Positions 17,183 through 26,952 are shown, numbered from the stretch's first letter. The stretch: DNA of 64,000 nucleotides from Halomonas maura (GCF_030409305.1 NZ_JAUFPQ010000023.1:124001-188000); one strand, 5' to 3'. Translations and numbers: made by a program. Notes: a model not told the origin generated them from the sequence alone.

Positions 17183-18637
17183 ATGCTGCGTCGCCCCCTG
17201 TCTTGTCTCACCGCCATCGCCCTCAGCCTCGCCGTCGCCGTGCCGGCCCTCGGCCAGACCGGCGACGATGCCGACCTGCCCAGCCTGATCAGCGGCGACA
17301 CCCAGGCCGTCAGCGGCAAGGAGGTCCGCCTGGGCCGCGCCTGGCTGCGCCAGTTTCGCGCCAAGGCCCCGCAGTGGCAGGATGCCATCGCCCAGCACTA
17401 CGTGGAATCCCTGGTGGACGGCCTGCTGCCCTACAGCGACGTCGGCGGCATCGACCCGGTGATCACCCTGGTCGCCAGCGAGCGGCTCAACGCCTTCGCC
17501 GTGCCCGGTGGCGTGATCGGCATCAACGCCGGGCTGTTCGCCTTCGCCGAGCGCGAGGCGCCGCTGGCCTCGGTGCTCGCCCATGAACTCGGCCACCTCT
17601 CCCAACGCCACTATGCCCGCGGGCAGGCCCGCGCCGAGCAGACCCAGATCCCGGCCATGGCCGCCATGCTCGCCGGGATGCTGATCGCCGCCGGGGGCGG
17701 CGGCGATGCCGGGATCGCCGCCGCCATGGGCTCCCAGGCCGCGCTGTTCCAGGATCAGCTGGCCTACTCGCGGCGCTTCGAGCGCGAGGCCGACCGGATC
17801 GGCCTGCAGGCCATGGCCGATGCCGGCTACGATCCCCAGGCGATGGTCGAGATGTTCCGCACCATGCAGCGCATGATCTCCCTGCAGGGTGGCAACCCGC
17901 CGGAATTCCTGCTCACTCACCCGGTCACGGAAGCACGCATCAGCGATGCCCAGGCCAGGGCCGATCAGCTCGGCGCGGGCGCGCCCCGGAACGAGGATAT
18001 CGAGTACCACCTGATCCGCGCCCGCGCCCTGCTGGCGATCCACGACCAGGACCCGCGCCAGGCCGCCACCCGCCTGGCCCGCGGCCAGGCCCCGGAGATG
18101 GCCCGGGGCTACCTGGCCGCGCTGGCGGATGCCGAGGCCGGGCGCAGCGAGGCCGCGCTGCAGGCCCTGGATGCCCTGACCCGGCGCCTGCCGGACCTGG
18201 CGATGCTCCCGGCCTCGGCCGCCGAGGTGGCCCTGGATGCCGGGCGGGTCGATGACGCCATCGCCCGCAGCCGACGCCAACTGCGGCTGATGCCCGACTA
18301 CGTGCCGGCCAGCCTGTTGCTCGGCGAGGCCCTGCTGCAGCGCGATCCCGATGCGGCCTACCGACAACTCAGCGAGCTGGCCGCCCGACGCCCCGAGGAT
18401 CCCCGGGTCTTCGACCTGCTCGCCGAGGCCGCCGGTCGCAGCGGTCGCCCGGCCTGGGGGCACCTGGCCCGGGCCGAGCACCTGCAGCTCACCGGCCATA
18501 TCGATCGCGCCATCCGCCAGCTCGAGGTGGCCAAGGACGTGGCACAGGGAGAGCACGACGACAACGCCGCCGGGCGCATCGCCCAGCGGCGCGAGGCCTT
18601 CATCGAGTACCGGGAGGCCATGGAGGAGTTTCAGTAA
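17183..18637 (+). CDS. bepA: Periplasmic M48 metalloprotease with TPR domain (BepA/YfgC)
   Basis: 484 residues. Signal peptide (1-24, ending VPALGQ). M48 domain: VPGGVIGINAGLF, zinc-binding HELGH (about 138), and third ligand Glu in FEREADRIGLQAM. The C-terminal ~200 residues are helical TPR-like repeats. BepA degrades or assembles stalled LptD and other outer-membrane proteins at the BAM complex. ATG at 17183 follows GAGGAAGG; an upstream in-frame extension reaches into the divergent region and lacks a signal peptide. Its neighbours tusA and perM are divergent. Confidence 0.93.
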   Translation: MLRRPLSCLTAIALSLAVAVPALGQTGDDADLPSLISGDTQAVSGKEVRLGRAWLRQFRAKAPQWQDAIAQHYVESLVDGLLPYSDVGGIDPVITLVASERLNAFAVPGGVIGINAGLFAFAEREAPLASVLAHELGHLSQRHYARGQARAEQTQIPAMAAMLAGMLIAAGGGGDAGIAAAMGSQAALFQDQLAYSRRFEREADRIGLQAMADAGYDPQAMVEMFRTMQRMISLQGGNPPEFLLTHPVTEARISDAQARADQLGAGAPRNEDIEYHLIRARALLAIHDQDPRQAATRLARGQAPEMARGYLAALADAEAGRSEAALQALDALTRRLPDLAMLPASAAEVALDAGRVDDAIARSRRQLRLMPDYVPASLLLGEALLQRDPDAAYRQLSELAARRPEDPRVFDLLAEAAGRSGRPAWGHLARAEHLQLTGHIDRAIRQLEVAKDVAQGEHDDNAAGRIAQRREAFIEYREAMEEFQ

Positions 18638-18663
18638 CAGCGGCGCCAATGAGGTGGAGGACG

Positions 18664-18690
18664 AAAAGCCCGTGACATCCGTCACGGGCT
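18664..18690 (-). terminator. Rho-independent terminator of nadA
   Basis: Perfect 10-base stem AGCCCGTGAC/GTCACGGGCT (18667-18690) with a four-base loop, followed on the minus strand by TTTT. It may also stop bepA transcription from the other side. Confidence 0.75.
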
Positions 18691-18702
18691 GTTGCTCGTC
18701 GC

Positions 18703-19731
18703 TCAGGCGTTGAAGTTGAGCATCCGCTCCAGGGGCTTCAAGGCGGCAAGACGCAGGGCGTCATCGACGAAGATCTCGCCTTCGCCCTCGCGCAGGGCGC
18801 CGGCCAGGTTGTCCAGGGCGTTCATCGCCATCCACGGGCAGTGGGCGCAGCTCTTGCAGGTCGCGCCGTTGCCGGCGGTGGGCGCCTCGAAGAGGGTCTT
18901 CTCGGGCACTGCCTGCTGCATCTTGAAGAAGATGCCGCGGTCGGTGGCGACGATCAGCTTGTCGTTGGGCAGCGCCTTGGCCGCCTTGATCAGCTGGGAG
19001 GTGGAACCCGCCACGTCGGCCAGCTCGACCACCGATTCCGGCGACTCGGGGTGCACCAGCACCGCGGCCTCCGGGTAGAGGCCCTTGAGGTCCTCGACGC
19101 CCTTGGCCTTGAACTCCTCGTGGACGATGCAGGCGCCGTCCCAGAGCAGCATGTCGGCGCCGGTCTGCTTCTGGATATAGCCGCCCAGGTGCTTGTCCGG
19201 GGCCCACAGGATCTTCTCGCCGCGGGCCTTGAGGTGCTCGATCACGTCCACCGCGATGGAGGAGGTCACCACCCAGTCGGCCCGGGCCTTCACCGCCGCC
19301 GAGGTATTGGCGTAGACCACCACGGTGCGGTCGGGATGGGCGTCACAGAAGGCGCTGAACTCCTCGGCCGGGCAGCCCACGTCCAGCGAGCAGGTCGCCT
19401 CCAGGGTCGGCATCAACACGCGCTTCTCGGGGGAGAGGATCTTGGCCGTCTCGCCCATGAAACGCACGCCGGCCACCACCAGCGTCTCGGCCGGATGGCG
19501 GGCACCGAAGCGCGCCATCTCCAGGGAGTCGGCCACACAACCGCCGGTCTCCTCGGCCAGCTGCTGGATGGCGTCGTCGGTATAGTAATGGGCCACCAGG
19601 ACGGCATTGTGGGCCTCGAGCAGCCGCTTGATCTCCTCGATGCGGGCCTCGTCCTCGGCGGGAATGCGCGTGGGGCAATAGGTACGTGCCAGCTGGTCGC
19701 GCAGCTCGGCACGGGAAGTCATGATCGTCAT
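18703..19731 (-). CDS. nadA: Quinolinate synthase NadA
   Basis: 342 residues. Condenses iminoaspartate with dihydroxyacetone phosphate to quinolinate for NAD. Seen: [11 protein letters not shown] (about 44), [12 protein letters not shown], three cysteines that align with the [4Fe-4S] ligands (one in [10 protein letters not shown], one in [11 protein letters not shown], one within CKSCAHCP near residue 296), and [10 protein letters not shown]. The start is uncertain between ATG 19731 and ATG 19722; both are inside a longer frame whose first 24 codons look non-coding. Convergent with bepA. Confidence 0.95.
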   Translation of the reverse strand: MTIMTSRAELRDQLARTYCPTRIPAEDEARIEEIKRLLEAHNAVLVAHYYTDDAIQQLAEETGGCVADSLEMARFGARHPAETLVVAGVRFMGETAKILSPEKRVLMPTLEATCSLDVGCPAEEFSAFCDAHPDRTVVVYANTSAAVKARADWVVTSSIAVDVIEHLKARGEKILWAPDKHLGGYIQKQTGADMLLWDGACIVHEEFKAKGVEDLKGLYPEAAVLVHPESPESVVELADVAGSTSQLIKAAKALPNDKLIVATDRGIFFKMQQAVPEKTLFEAPTAGNGATCKSCAHCPWMAMNALDNLAGALREGEGEIFVDDALRLAALKPLERMLNFNA

Positions 19732-19988
19732 CGTGTCTACCACTGTGACCGGCAGGGGCTCCCCCCGCATTGCACCAGGTGCCGACACGCGTGCACTCCG
19801 CACGCCGCGACACGCCAGAGGGTCAACCGTCGCGTCTTCCGCCGTGGCCGACCCGCATCCGTTCTAGACCGGGAAACGCGTGATTCATTCACTCCGGGCA
19901 AGAAACATGACGCCCGCCGATGATGACGCCGTACCGGCCGGGTTGCAAGCACAACGGCGCCGGCGCTGACCAGCCCCATAACGCAGAA

Positions 19989-20016
19989 CGCCCCTGCCTC
20001 ATGGGAGGCAGGGGCG
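19989..20016 (-). terminator. Terminator of the tRNA-Lys pair
   Basis: Perfect 12-base inverted repeat CGCCCCTGCCTC/GAGGCAGGGGCG around a four-base loop, 7 bases after the 3' end of the downstream tRNA on the minus strand. It is followed by TTCTGCG, a poor T-run. Confidence 0.65.
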
Positions 20017-20023
20017 CTATGTC

Positions 20024-20099
20024 TGGTGGGTCGTGTAGGATTCGAACCTACGACCAATTGGTTAAAAGCCAACTGCTCTACCAACTGAGCTAACGACCC
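20024..20099 (-). tRNA. tRNA-Lys (anticodon TTT), copy 2
   Basis: 76 bases including an encoded CCA. On the minus strand the acceptor GGGTCGT pairs with ACGACCC; the D-arm has TAGCTCAGTTGGTAGAGC, the anticodon loop CTTTTAA gives TTT, and the T-arm has GGTTCGAATCC. It is identical to the copy 41 bases upstream. Confidence 0.97.
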
Positions 20100-20140
20100 A
20101 TGATGCATGGCGGCTCAGTCGCCATGAATCCAGGTCCGGA

Positions 20141-20216
20141 TGGTGGGTCGTGTAGGATTCGAACCTACGACCAATTGGTTAAAAGCCAACTGCTCTACCA
20201 ACTGAGCTAACGACCC
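20141..20216 (-). tRNA. tRNA-Lys (anticodon TTT), copy 1
   Basis: Same 76-base sequence as the copy at 20024-20099, with encoded CCA. First in the transcript; the promoter lies 17 bases upstream of its 5' end. Confidence 0.97.
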
Positions 20217-20232
20217 TTCCGAACGGGTGCAG

Positions 20233-20261
20233 ATAATACGGATACGCCCCCGGCCTGGCAA
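20233..20261 (-). promoter_or_regulatory. Sigma-70 promoter of the tRNA-Lys pair
   Basis: On the minus strand TTGCCA (20261-20256), a 17-base spacer, TATTAT (20238-20233), then a GC-rich discriminator CTGCACCC of the kind seen at stringently controlled stable-RNA promoters. The tRNA begins 16 bases after the -10 box. Confidence 0.75.
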
Positions 20262-20312
20262 GGACTTTTTTGCCTTTCGGCCCTTCTCGCCCGGCCGAGG
20301 TGCTGGATCCCC

Positions 20313-21164
20313 CTACCCCCGTGCCTTGGGCTTGCGCATCGCCTGCACCGGCCGGCGCTTGTGCTTGTCGCGGCTCCAGCGGTTCTTCTCGTCGGGCGTC
20401 AGCTCCGGCACCTTGCGGGGCGGCAGCCCGGCCATCTCGGCCAGGTCGTCGATCTCGTCCTGGCTGAGTTCCACCCACTCGCTGGCCTTGGCGCGCTTGT
20501 CGAGGAAGATGTTGCCGTAGCGCACCCGCTTGAGGCGGCTGACCGTCAGGCCCTGGGACTCCCAGAGCCGGCGCACCTCGCGGTTGCGGCCTTCCATGAT
20601 CACCACGTGGAACCAGGTGTTGATGCCCTCGCCGCCGAACTCCTGGACATCGGTGAAGCGGGCCGGGCCGTCGTCGAGCATCACCCCCTCGACCATGGCC
20701 TTGACCTGATCGGGCTTGACCTCGCCCATCACCCGCACGGCGTACTCGCGCTCGAGCTGGGTGGAGGGATGCATCAGGCGATTGGCCAGCTCGCCGTCGG
20801 TGGTGAACAGCAGCAGCCCGCTGGTATTGATGTCCAGCCGGCCGATGGCGATCCAGCGCTCGCCCTTGAGGCGCGGCAGCCGATCGAAGACGGTGCGGCG
20901 CCCCTCGGGGTCCTTGCGGGTACACAGCTCGCCCTCGGGCTTGTTGTACATGATCACCCGGCGCGGCACCTCGTCGGCGGCCCGCAGGGTCACCGGCCGG
21001 TCATCGAGGGCCACCCGGTCGCGGCTCTCGATGCGGTCGCCCAGGGTGGCCACCTGGCCGTTGACCTTGACCCGGCCGTCGGCGATGGCGGCCTCCATCT
21101 CGCGGCGCGAACCCAGGCCCGCCCGGGCCAGGACCTTCTGCAGTTTCTCGGTGGTGGTGCTCAT
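20313..21164 (-). CDS. rluB: 23S rRNA pseudouridine synthase RluB
   Basis: 283 residues. N-terminal S4 RNA-binding domain ([21 protein letters not shown], about 8-28), then an RsuA-type pseudouridine synthase domain with catalytic Asp in [14 protein letters not shown] (about 108) and [10 protein letters not shown]. The C-terminal ~40 residues are basic, as in RluB, which modifies 23S rRNA position 2605. The ATG overlaps the scpB stop as TGATG. RluB versus RluE/F is decided by the S4 domain, the basic tail and the scpA-scpB-rluB order common in gammaproteobacteria. Confidence 0.92.
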   Translation of the reverse strand: MSTTTEKLQKVLARAGLGSRREMEAAIADGRVKVNGQVATLGDRIESRDRVALDDRPVTLRAADEVPRRVIMYNKPEGELCTRKDPEGRRTVFDRLPRLKGERWIAIGRLDINTSGLLLFTTDGELANRLMHPSTQLEREYAVRVMGEVKPDQVKAMVEGVMLDDGPARFTDVQEFGGEGINTWFHVVIMEGRNREVRRLWESQGLTVSRLKRVRYGNIFLDKRAKASEWVELSQDEIDDLAEMAGLPPRKVPELTPDEKNRWSRDKHKRRPVQAMRKPKARG

Positions 21165-22054
21165 CAGTCGTCTGTCTCGCTGGTAGTGGATTCCGTCCCC
21201 GCGGCAGCGTCATCGTCGACGCGGCCCCGGGCACGTTCGGACAGGCGCGCCTCGAGGTCGGCGAAGCTCAGGCCCGTCCGTGCTGACGCCGTCCCGGCGT
21301 GGTCATCGTCGGCCGTCCCGGCCGTCGTCTCGTCGGCCGCGGCGGCCTCCTGGGTCTCCGCGGCCGCGGCGTCGCCGCTCTCGGGCGACGCCGTATCGTC
21401 TGGCGTGTCATCCCCCACCGGGGGCTCGTCCGGGGGCTCCGGCGGGTCATCCGCCTGGGCCAGCAGCTCGTGCTGGGGCGGCGGCGGCGCGTCCTCGAGG
21501 GACTGCTCCGGCTCCTCGAACGCCTTCAGCTCGTGCATCGGCGGCAGCTCGTCGAGGGTCTTGAGGCCGAAGTCGTCGAGGAAGGCCCGGGTGGTGGCAT
21601 AGACCGCCGGGCGGCCCGGCACGTCCCGGTGCCCGACCACCCGCACCCAGCCGCGGTCGACCAGGGTGCGCATGATCGAGCCGCTCACCGTGACGCCACG
21701 CACCTCCTCGATGTCGCCGCGGGTCACCGGTTGCCGATAGGCGATCAGCGCCAGGGTCTCCAGCAGCGCCCGGGAGTAGCGCTGCGGGCGCTCGTCCCAC
21801 AGCCGCGACACCCAGGGCGAGAGCCGCGGCCGGATGCGCAGCTGGTAGCCCGAGGCGGTCTCGAGCAGCTCCATGGCGCCGCGCTCGTGGCGCCCCTCGA
21901 CCCGGCCCAGGGCCTCCCGCAGCGCCCGCCGTGGCGGGCGCTCGTGGTCATCGAAGAGCGCCTCGAGGCGCTCCAGCGAGAGCGGCTCGCCCGCCGCCAG
22001 CAGGGCGGCCTCGAGGATCTCGTCCAGGGCATCGGGGAATTCCATGGCGGTCAT
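21164..22054 (-). CDS. scpB: SMC-Scp complex subunit ScpB
   Basis: 296 residues. The winged-helix core occupies residues ~5-185: [61 protein letters not shown] (signature region), and [21 protein letters not shown]. The last ~110 residues are low-complexity, acidic and rich in Ala, Glu, Asp and Pro. ScpB binds the kleisin ScpA and SMC for chromosome segregation. The start overlaps the scpA stop (ATGA). A start three codons later (MEFPD) is possible. Confidence 0.93.
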   Translation of the reverse strand: MTAMEFPDALDEILEAALLAAGEPLSLERLEALFDDHERPPRRALREALGRVEGRHERGAMELLETASGYQLRIRPRLSPWVSRLWDERPQRYSRALLETLALIAYRQPVTRGDIEEVRGVTVSGSIMRTLVDRGWVRVVGHRDVPGRPAVYATTRAFLDDFGLKTLDELPPMHELKAFEEPEQSLEDAPPPPQHELLAQADDPPEPPDEPPVGDDTPDDTASPESGDAAAAETQEAAAADETTAGTADDDHAGTASARTGLSFADLEARLSERARGRVDDDAAAGTESTTSETDD

Positions 22055-23019
22055 GCCGGCTCGCTCCCATCGTCGTCCTGCGGCGCGAAGGCGCTCTCGC
22101 CCTCCTCGCCGGTGTCGTCGAACGCCGCCGCCTCGTCACCGTCTTGCTCCGCGGCCACCCGGGCCCGCACATGGATCGGCGAGAGCGGCGCGTTCTGCAC
22201 GATCTCGATCATCGCCTCCTTGGCCAGCTCGAGGATCGCCATGAAGGTGACGACCACCCCGGAGCGGCCTTCCTCGAGGCGGAACAGCGCCTCGAAGGGG
22301 GTGTAGTGCTCGTGATGCAGGCGCTCCATGATCGCCAGCATGCGCTCCCGGGTCGACAGCACCTCGCGGCTGACCTGGTGGGCCTGGTTGAGCTCGGCGC
22401 GGCGCAGGATGCCGGCCAGCGCGCCCAGCAGCTCGTCGAGTTCCACGTCCGGATGCACCACCCGCGACTCCAGGGGCGGCAGGGCCGCCCGCGCCGGAAA
22501 CCAGTCGCGGCCCAGGCGCGGCAGCTCGGCCAGCGCCTCGGCGGCGTTCTTGAGCCGCTCGTACTCCTGCAGACGCCGGATCAGCTCGGCCCGCGGGTCC
22601 TCCTCCTCGTCGTCGCCGCCCTCCTTGGGCGGCTTGGGCAGCAGGGTCCGCGACTTGATCTCGGCGAGCATCGCCGCCATCAGCAGGTACTCGCCGGCCA
22701 GCTCGATCTCCATGGCCTTCATCAGCTCCACGTACTCGATGTACTGGCGGGTGATGGCGGCCACGTCGATGGCCAGGATATCCAGGTTCTGCCGCCGGAT
22801 CAGGTAGAGCAGCAGGTCCAGCGGACCCTCGAAGGCCTCGAGGAAGACCCGCAGGGCCTCCGGCGGAATGTACAGATCCTCGGGCAGCTGGGTGATCGGC
22901 TCGTCGAACAGCCGGCCGAGCACCGCCGCACTCTGCTCCGCCGCACTCGGCTCGGCCGAGGCGGCGCCGTCCCCCGGGGGGGCGTCGGGCGCTTCGATGG
23001 ACGATGGCGTCTCGCTCAC
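22051..23019 (-). CDS. scpA: Segregation and condensation protein A (ScpA kleisin)
   Basis: 322 residues. Kleisin core from about residue 60: FEGPLDLLLYLIRRQNLDILAI, QYIEYVELMKAMEIELAGEYLLMAAMLAEIKSRTLLP (about 90-125), and the C-terminal winged helix with VVVTFMAILELAKEAMIEI. The ~45-residue N-terminal tail is acidic and Ala/Pro/Ser-rich and the C-terminus is acidic. It bridges SMC heads with ScpB. It lies in an operon with scpB and rluB and follows radD by 160 bases; smc is not in the window. Confidence 0.93.
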   Translation of the reverse strand: MSETPSSIEAPDAPPGDGAASAEPSAAEQSAAVLGRLFDEPITQLPEDLYIPPEALRVFLEAFEGPLDLLLYLIRRQNLDILAIDVAAITRQYIEYVELMKAMEIELAGEYLLMAAMLAEIKSRTLLPKPPKEGGDDEEEDPRAELIRRLQEYERLKNAAEALAELPRLGRDWFPARAALPPLESRVVHPDVELDELLGALAGILRRAELNQAHQVSREVLSTRERMLAIMERLHHEHYTPFEALFRLEEGRSGVVVTFMAILELAKEAMIEIVQNAPLSPIHVRARVAAEQDGDEAAAFDDTGEEGESAFAPQDDDGSEPA

Positions 23020-23179
23020 GCGGGGCCTGGCCTCCGGGCTGGTGGGGCGGCGAATGATCGACCGGACAGTCTACCAAGGGCCGCGGCCCAGGGTAAGCCA
23101 CGGCGCTCGCGTCCCGGGCCATCCAGGGCAGGGACGGGGCCGGCGGCAGGCCTTGCCCGCCCCTTCGCCCGGCATCCTG

Positions 23180-24988
23180 TCACCCCGCGTCGGCGGCGAG
23201 CCGATGGCGGCCGGTGTAGTCGAAGAGCTTGCGCCGCACCTGCCAGTGCCGCCCCACCTTGCGGCCGATGACGAAGTCCGGCGCCCGCAGCCGGCGCTCT
23301 TCGCGGACGACCTCCTCGGGGCTGGCGGGTGACCAGCGGTCGCCCGGCGCCCGGAGGTGGTCGCGCAGGAAGACCGCGGCGAAGGCACCGCGCTGGGCCG
23401 GGGTCTCCAGGGCGAACCACTCGCTGAGGGTCGCGCCGTCCTCGTCATGGTAGACGACCCTGAGCCGGGGCAGCCCACGGCCGTTGACGGTGGCCTCGAG
23501 CGCCATGCCCGAGACGCGCAGCACCCGGGCGTCGCGCAGCCGGAGTGCCTCGCGCAGCTTGTCGTCGGCATCCACCAGCAGCGCCTCGCAGCCGTTGCAG
23601 CGCCGGGCGGCGGTGTCGTTCTCGGCGCCGCACGCCTCGCAGACCTTGAAGCGATAGCGGAAGTCGCACTGGCGCGGTTTACCGGCGCCCGGCGCCGCGC
23701 CACGACCGTCGACCTCCTCCACCAGGCCCTGACAGCGGCGCCCGAAGTGCTCGATGACCAGATCGCCGTCGCGCCGCCCCCAGAACAGGTTGGCATGGCC
23801 GCACTGGGGACACGCGACCTGGACCGGCTCGGTGTCGGCGGCCGGGCGCGGGCTGCCCACCTCGGGGGCATAGAGGTCCCAGGGGTTGCCGGCATAGTCG
23901 AGGACCAGGCAATCGGTCTTGCCGGGGGCGAGGCGCAGGCCACGACCGACGATCTGCTGGTAGAGGCCCACCGACTCGGTGGGCCGCAGGATGGCGATCA
24001 GGTCCACATGGGGCGCATCGAAGCCGGTGGTGAGCACCGCCACATTCACCAGGTACTTGAGCTCGCGGGCCTTGAAGGCCTCGATCAACGCCTGCCGCTC
24101 GGCCGAGGGCGTGGCCCCGGTGATCAGCGCCGCCTCGCCGTCCGGCAGGTAGCCGAGGATCTCCTCGGCGTGGGCCACGCTGGCGGCGAAGAGCATCACC
24201 CCGGCTCGCTCGGCGCCGCGCGCGACCACTTCCTCGATGATCGACGGGGTCGCGCGATGGCCGGCCACCACCCGGTTCAGCGCCGCCTCCTGGAAGAGCC
24301 CGCCGCTGCCTGGCGCCAGCCCCGAGAAGTCGTAGCGCTCCACCGCCGCATCGACGTGCCGGGGCTCGGCCAGGTAGCCCTGCTTGACCATCAGGCGCAG
24401 TGGCTGCTCGAAGACGCAGTCGCGGAAGAAGCAGTCCTCGCCGCCGCGCACCATGCCATGGTAATGCCGGTGGTAGAGGAAGCCCTGCCCCAGCCGGTAG
24501 GGGGTCGCGGTCAGCCCGAGGATCTTCAGGCGGGGGTTGTGGGCCCGCAGGTGGGCGATGACCCGTTGATAGCTCGAGTCCTCCTCCAGCGAGACCCGGT
24601 GGCACTCGTCGATCACCAGCAGGGTGAAGCCGCGATGCCATTCGGGCGACGCGTCGAAGCGCTCGAGATTTCGCACCACCGACTGCACCGAGCCGAACAC
24701 CACCTGCCGCCCGGCCTCCTTGCGTCCCAGGCCGGCGCTGAAGATGTCGGCCTCGAGCCCGTAGGCCAGGTACTTGGCATGGTTCTGCTCGACCAGCTCG
24801 CGCACATGGGCCAGCACCAGCACCCGGCCCCGGGCCAGGCGCGCCAGCTCGGCGATCACCAGCGACTTGCCGCTGCCGGTGGGCAGCACCACCACCGCGG
24901 GGTCGTCGGTGGCGCGGAAGTGCTCGACCACACGGGTCACCGCCTGGCGCTGATAGGGACGCAGGGTGGGCGCGGTGGTCTCGGTCAT
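23180..24988 (-). CDS. radD: DEAD/DEAH-box helicase RadD (YejH)
   Basis: 602 residues (E. coli RadD 586). SF2 helicase: LRPYQRQAV, Walker A LPTGSGKS (about 39), DECHR as motif II (about 132), GLTATPYR (motif III) and [14 protein letters not shown] (motif VI). The C-terminal half contains zinc-ribbon cysteines: [12 protein letters not shown] (about 390) and CEACGAEN plus CNGC (about 455-475). RadD is a DNA-dependent ATPase that assists RecA and double-strand break repair. ATG at 24988 (with AGGTG upstream) is preferred to one six codons earlier. Confidence 0.9.
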   Translation of the reverse strand: MTETTAPTLRPYQRQAVTRVVEHFRATDDPAVVVLPTGSGKSLVIAELARLARGRVLVLAHVRELVEQNHAKYLAYGLEADIFSAGLGRKEAGRQVVFGSVQSVVRNLERFDASPEWHRGFTLLVIDECHRVSLEEDSSYQRVIAHLRAHNPRLKILGLTATPYRLGQGFLYHRHYHGMVRGGEDCFFRDCVFEQPLRLMVKQGYLAEPRHVDAAVERYDFSGLAPGSGGLFQEAALNRVVAGHRATPSIIEEVVARGAERAGVMLFAASVAHAEEILGYLPDGEAALITGATPSAERQALIEAFKARELKYLVNVAVLTTGFDAPHVDLIAILRPTESVGLYQQIVGRGLRLAPGKTDCLVLDYAGNPWDLYAPEVGSPRPAADTEPVQVACPQCGHANLFWGRRDGDLVIEHFGRRCQGLVEEVDGRGAAPGAGKPRQCDFRYRFKVCEACGAENDTAARRCNGCEALLVDADDKLREALRLRDARVLRVSGMALEATVNGRGLPRLRVVYHDEDGATLSEWFALETPAQRGAFAAVFLRDHLRAPGDRWSPASPEEVVREERRLRAPDFVIGRKVGRHWQVRRKLFDYTGRHRLAADAG

Positions 24989-25040
24989 GGCGGCACCTCG
25001 AGGCATGGGAGCGCCATCTTACCGGCTGTCGTGGACGGCG

Positions 25041-25832
25041 TCAGGGGAAGCGCGGGGGCCGCCCGGCCAGCCGGGCGTCGACCGCCTCACGCTGCTCCTC
25101 CCCGCCGAGCAGGCTGCCCTGCAGCCTGGCCTCCAGGGCCAGGCGCTCGGGTGGCGACAGGCTCGGTGCCCGCTCCAGCAGCTCACCTATGGCGGCCACC
25201 GCGCGAGGCGAGCGGGCGGCGATGGTGGTGGCCAGGGCCATGGCCTGCCCGGCGGGATCCGGCGCCAGCCGGGTGACCAGCCCGAGCGAGAGTGCCTCCG
25301 CCCCCGCCACCTTGCGTCCCGTCCAGGCCAGCTCACGCAGCACGTCCGGGCGCAGCCCGGCAGCACTGACGCTGAGTCCCATGTCCGGCATGATCCCCCA
25401 GTCGATCTCCAGCAGCGCCAGGCGGGTCTCGGGGTGCGCCACCCGCAGGTCGGCGCCGAGGGCGATCTGCAGGCCACCCCCGTAGACATGGCCGTGCAGG
25501 GCGGCGATCACCGGGACACCGGCGTCCCGCCAGCCCAGGGCCAGGCGCTGGACCGGATTGCGCCCGTCGGCCCCGGCCGCGAGCAGCGACGGCAGCCGCT
25601 CGGGGGCGGCCAGGATCGCCGCCATGTCGAGCCCGGCGCAGAAGCTCTCGCCCTCGCCGCGCAGCACCACGGCCCGCAGGCCATCCAGGCGGGTCAGCTG
25701 CTGCTGCGCCTCGAGCAGGCCGTCGATCATCGCCCAGTCCAGGCCGTTGTGATGGTCAGGGCGTGCCAGGCACACCTCGGCCACGTGGGCCGTGACGGTG
25801 AGCGTCACCCGCTCGGCAAAACGCCATGCCAT
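25041..25832 (-). CDS. Crotonase-family protein, possibly dienoyl-CoA isomerase-like
   Basis: 263 residues. Crotonase fold with SFCAGLDMAAIL (oxyanion hole, about 62) and GGGLQIALGADLR, where the first catalytic Glu of enoyl-CoA hydratase is replaced by Gln. The next block LLEIDWGIMPDMG keeps Glu and an Asp eight residues later, the pair used by delta3,5-delta2,4-dienoyl-CoA isomerases. An isomerase is therefore more likely than a hydratase, but the call is tentative. It stands alone on the minus strand, 52 bases upstream of radD. Confidence 0.75.
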   Translation of the reverse strand: MAWRFAERVTLTVTAHVAEVCLARPDHHNGLDWAMIDGLLEAQQQLTRLDGLRAVVLRGEGESFCAGLDMAAILAAPERLPSLLAAGADGRNPVQRLALGWRDAGVPVIAALHGHVYGGGLQIALGADLRVAHPETRLALLEIDWGIMPDMGLSVSAAGLRPDVLRELAWTGRKVAGAEALSLGLVTRLAPDPAGQAMALATTIAARSPRAVAAIGELLERAPSLSPPERLALEARLQGSLLGGEEQREAVDARLAGRPPRFP

Positions 25833-25938
25833 GTTCCCTCCTCCCTCATGGGCTGCTCCCGCCGAGTGTGGCCCGGACGCACCACGATTTCAAACAACTG
25901 TTTGCCAGCATCTCGGGGTCGGTGGCGTGGCACCCCGC

Positions 25939-26454
25939 CTAGCCCAGCAGCCCCTGCAGCAGCAGGTAGCCCGGCAGCCAGGCGGTCACCAGGCCCTGGA
26001 CGAGCGAGGTCCGCGCCATCAGCGGCTGCAGCCGGGGCCGATGGCAGAGCATCAGGTGGAAACCGAACCACAGCAGCGACCAGGCCAGCCAGTTGGCGCC
26101 CGACCACCACGCCCAGAGTCCCTCCGCCACGGCCAGTTGCAGCACGCCGGTGGGCAGGGCGGTGAGCGCGACGAACAGGCAGAAGTAGCCCAGGCCATGG
26201 CCGGAGCTGCCGTTGCGCCGGTTGATCGCCACCCACAGGTAGGTGAAGGCGAACAGCAGGGTCATCGCCGCGGTCCGCACGCTGGCCGCATCGGCCCCGG
26301 GGCCGAAGGCGGCATGGGCGGCCACGGCCAGGCTCACCCCGCCGACGAAGAAGTTGATCACCTGGATCTCGCGATCCTCGATGCGTCCCAGCAGCCACAG
26401 GCCGTTGAGCACCAGCACCGCCCCCACGTAGAGCAGGCTCAGTCCCTCGTGCAT
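25939..26454 (-). CDS. AmiS/UreI-family urea/amide channel
   Basis: 171 residues with six hydrophobic segments: LSLLYVGAVLVLNGLWLLG (4-22), VINFFVGGVSLAVAAHAAF, TAAMTLLFAFTYLWVAINR, GYFCLFVALTALPTGVLQL, WLAWSLLWFGFHLMLC and LVTAWLPGYLLLQG. The GLWLLG, FTYLWVA-N and NWLAWS elements fit AmiS/UreI, proton-gated urea or short-amide channels. ATG at 26454 has GGAGG upstream; the frame before it is not family-like. No urease or amidase gene is in the window, so its partner must be elsewhere or its substrate different. It is divergent from the zinc-ribbon gene. Confidence 0.82.
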   Translation of the reverse strand: MHEGLSLLYVGAVLVLNGLWLLGRIEDREIQVINFFVGGVSLAVAAHAAFGPGADAASVRTAAMTLLFAFTYLWVAINRRNGSSGHGLGYFCLFVALTALPTGVLQLAVAEGLWAWWSGANWLAWSLLWFGFHLMLCHRPRLQPLMARTSLVQGLVTAWLPGYLLLQGLLG

Positions 26455-26545
26455 CCTTGTCGCCTCCGTCAGGAGGGGCCCCGCCCCCATGCCGGGGCCC
26501 CGAAGCGCTCTTATAGAGGGGGCGAGGCCAGGAGGCAAGACTATA

Positions 26546-26560
26546 TGGAAATATTTTCCA
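26546..26560. promoter_or_regulatory. AT-rich palindrome, possible operator
   Basis: TGGAAATATTTTCCA, six-base arms around three bases, in an AT-rich patch (CTATATGGAAATATTTTCC) between the divergent channel gene and zinc-ribbon gene. A regulator site is suggested by symmetry and composition only. Confidence 0.3.
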
Positions 26561-26680
26561 CTACATTACCGTGACGCCAGCGTTCAGGGTGCGTCCTTGA
26601 CCTTGGCATCCTCAGCCATGATACCTAAAGAGGACACAGGGATGACTCGGTCGTCCATCGCTGAAACAGGAGAGGCGCAT

Positions 26681-26893
26681 ATGAAAGCGAAGACCCGCCC
26701 CGAATGCCCCAAGTGCGGTGGCCGGACGAAGCGATTTCCGCCCGGCCGCGAGGACCAGTACCACGTCTACTGCGACGACTGCGGCCACGACTTCGGCCGT
26801 CACGACTACTTCCAGGCACAGTTCCGTCACCTTCTCGATGACCTGGAGGCGCAACTCAAGCGAGAAGCGCCCAGCGGCGACGGCGCCTCCTGA
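26681..26893 (+). CDS. Small zinc-ribbon protein
   Basis: 70 residues. One zinc ribbon: CPKCGG at residues 8-13 and CDDCGHDFGRHDYF from about residue 31, followed by a charged helix (LLDDLEAQLKREAP). AGGAGAGG lies five bases before ATG 26681, so longer in-frame starts (26492, 26621, 26642) are rejected. Function unknown; the family looks like single-ribbon nucleic-acid or protein-binding proteins. It is a stand-alone gene bounded by a strong terminator. Confidence 0.75.
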   Translation: MKAKTRPECPKCGGRTKRFPPGREDQYHVYCDDCGHDFGRHDYFQAQFRHLLDDLEAQLKREAPSGDGAS

Positions 26894-26912
26894 CCCTGTT
26901 ATCCCCTGCCGA

Positions 26913-26952
26913 ACACGCCGACGCCCGGGCCATGGCCCGGGCGTCGGCGTGT
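26913..26952. terminator. Perfect 40-base palindrome, bidirectional terminator
   Basis: Arms of 20 bases each (ACACGCCGACGCCCGGGCCA and its exact complement) centred at 26932/26933, between the zinc-ribbon stop and the purL stop, which converge. It would form a long hairpin with a minimal loop in RNA from either strand; no T-run follows. Confidence 0.7.
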
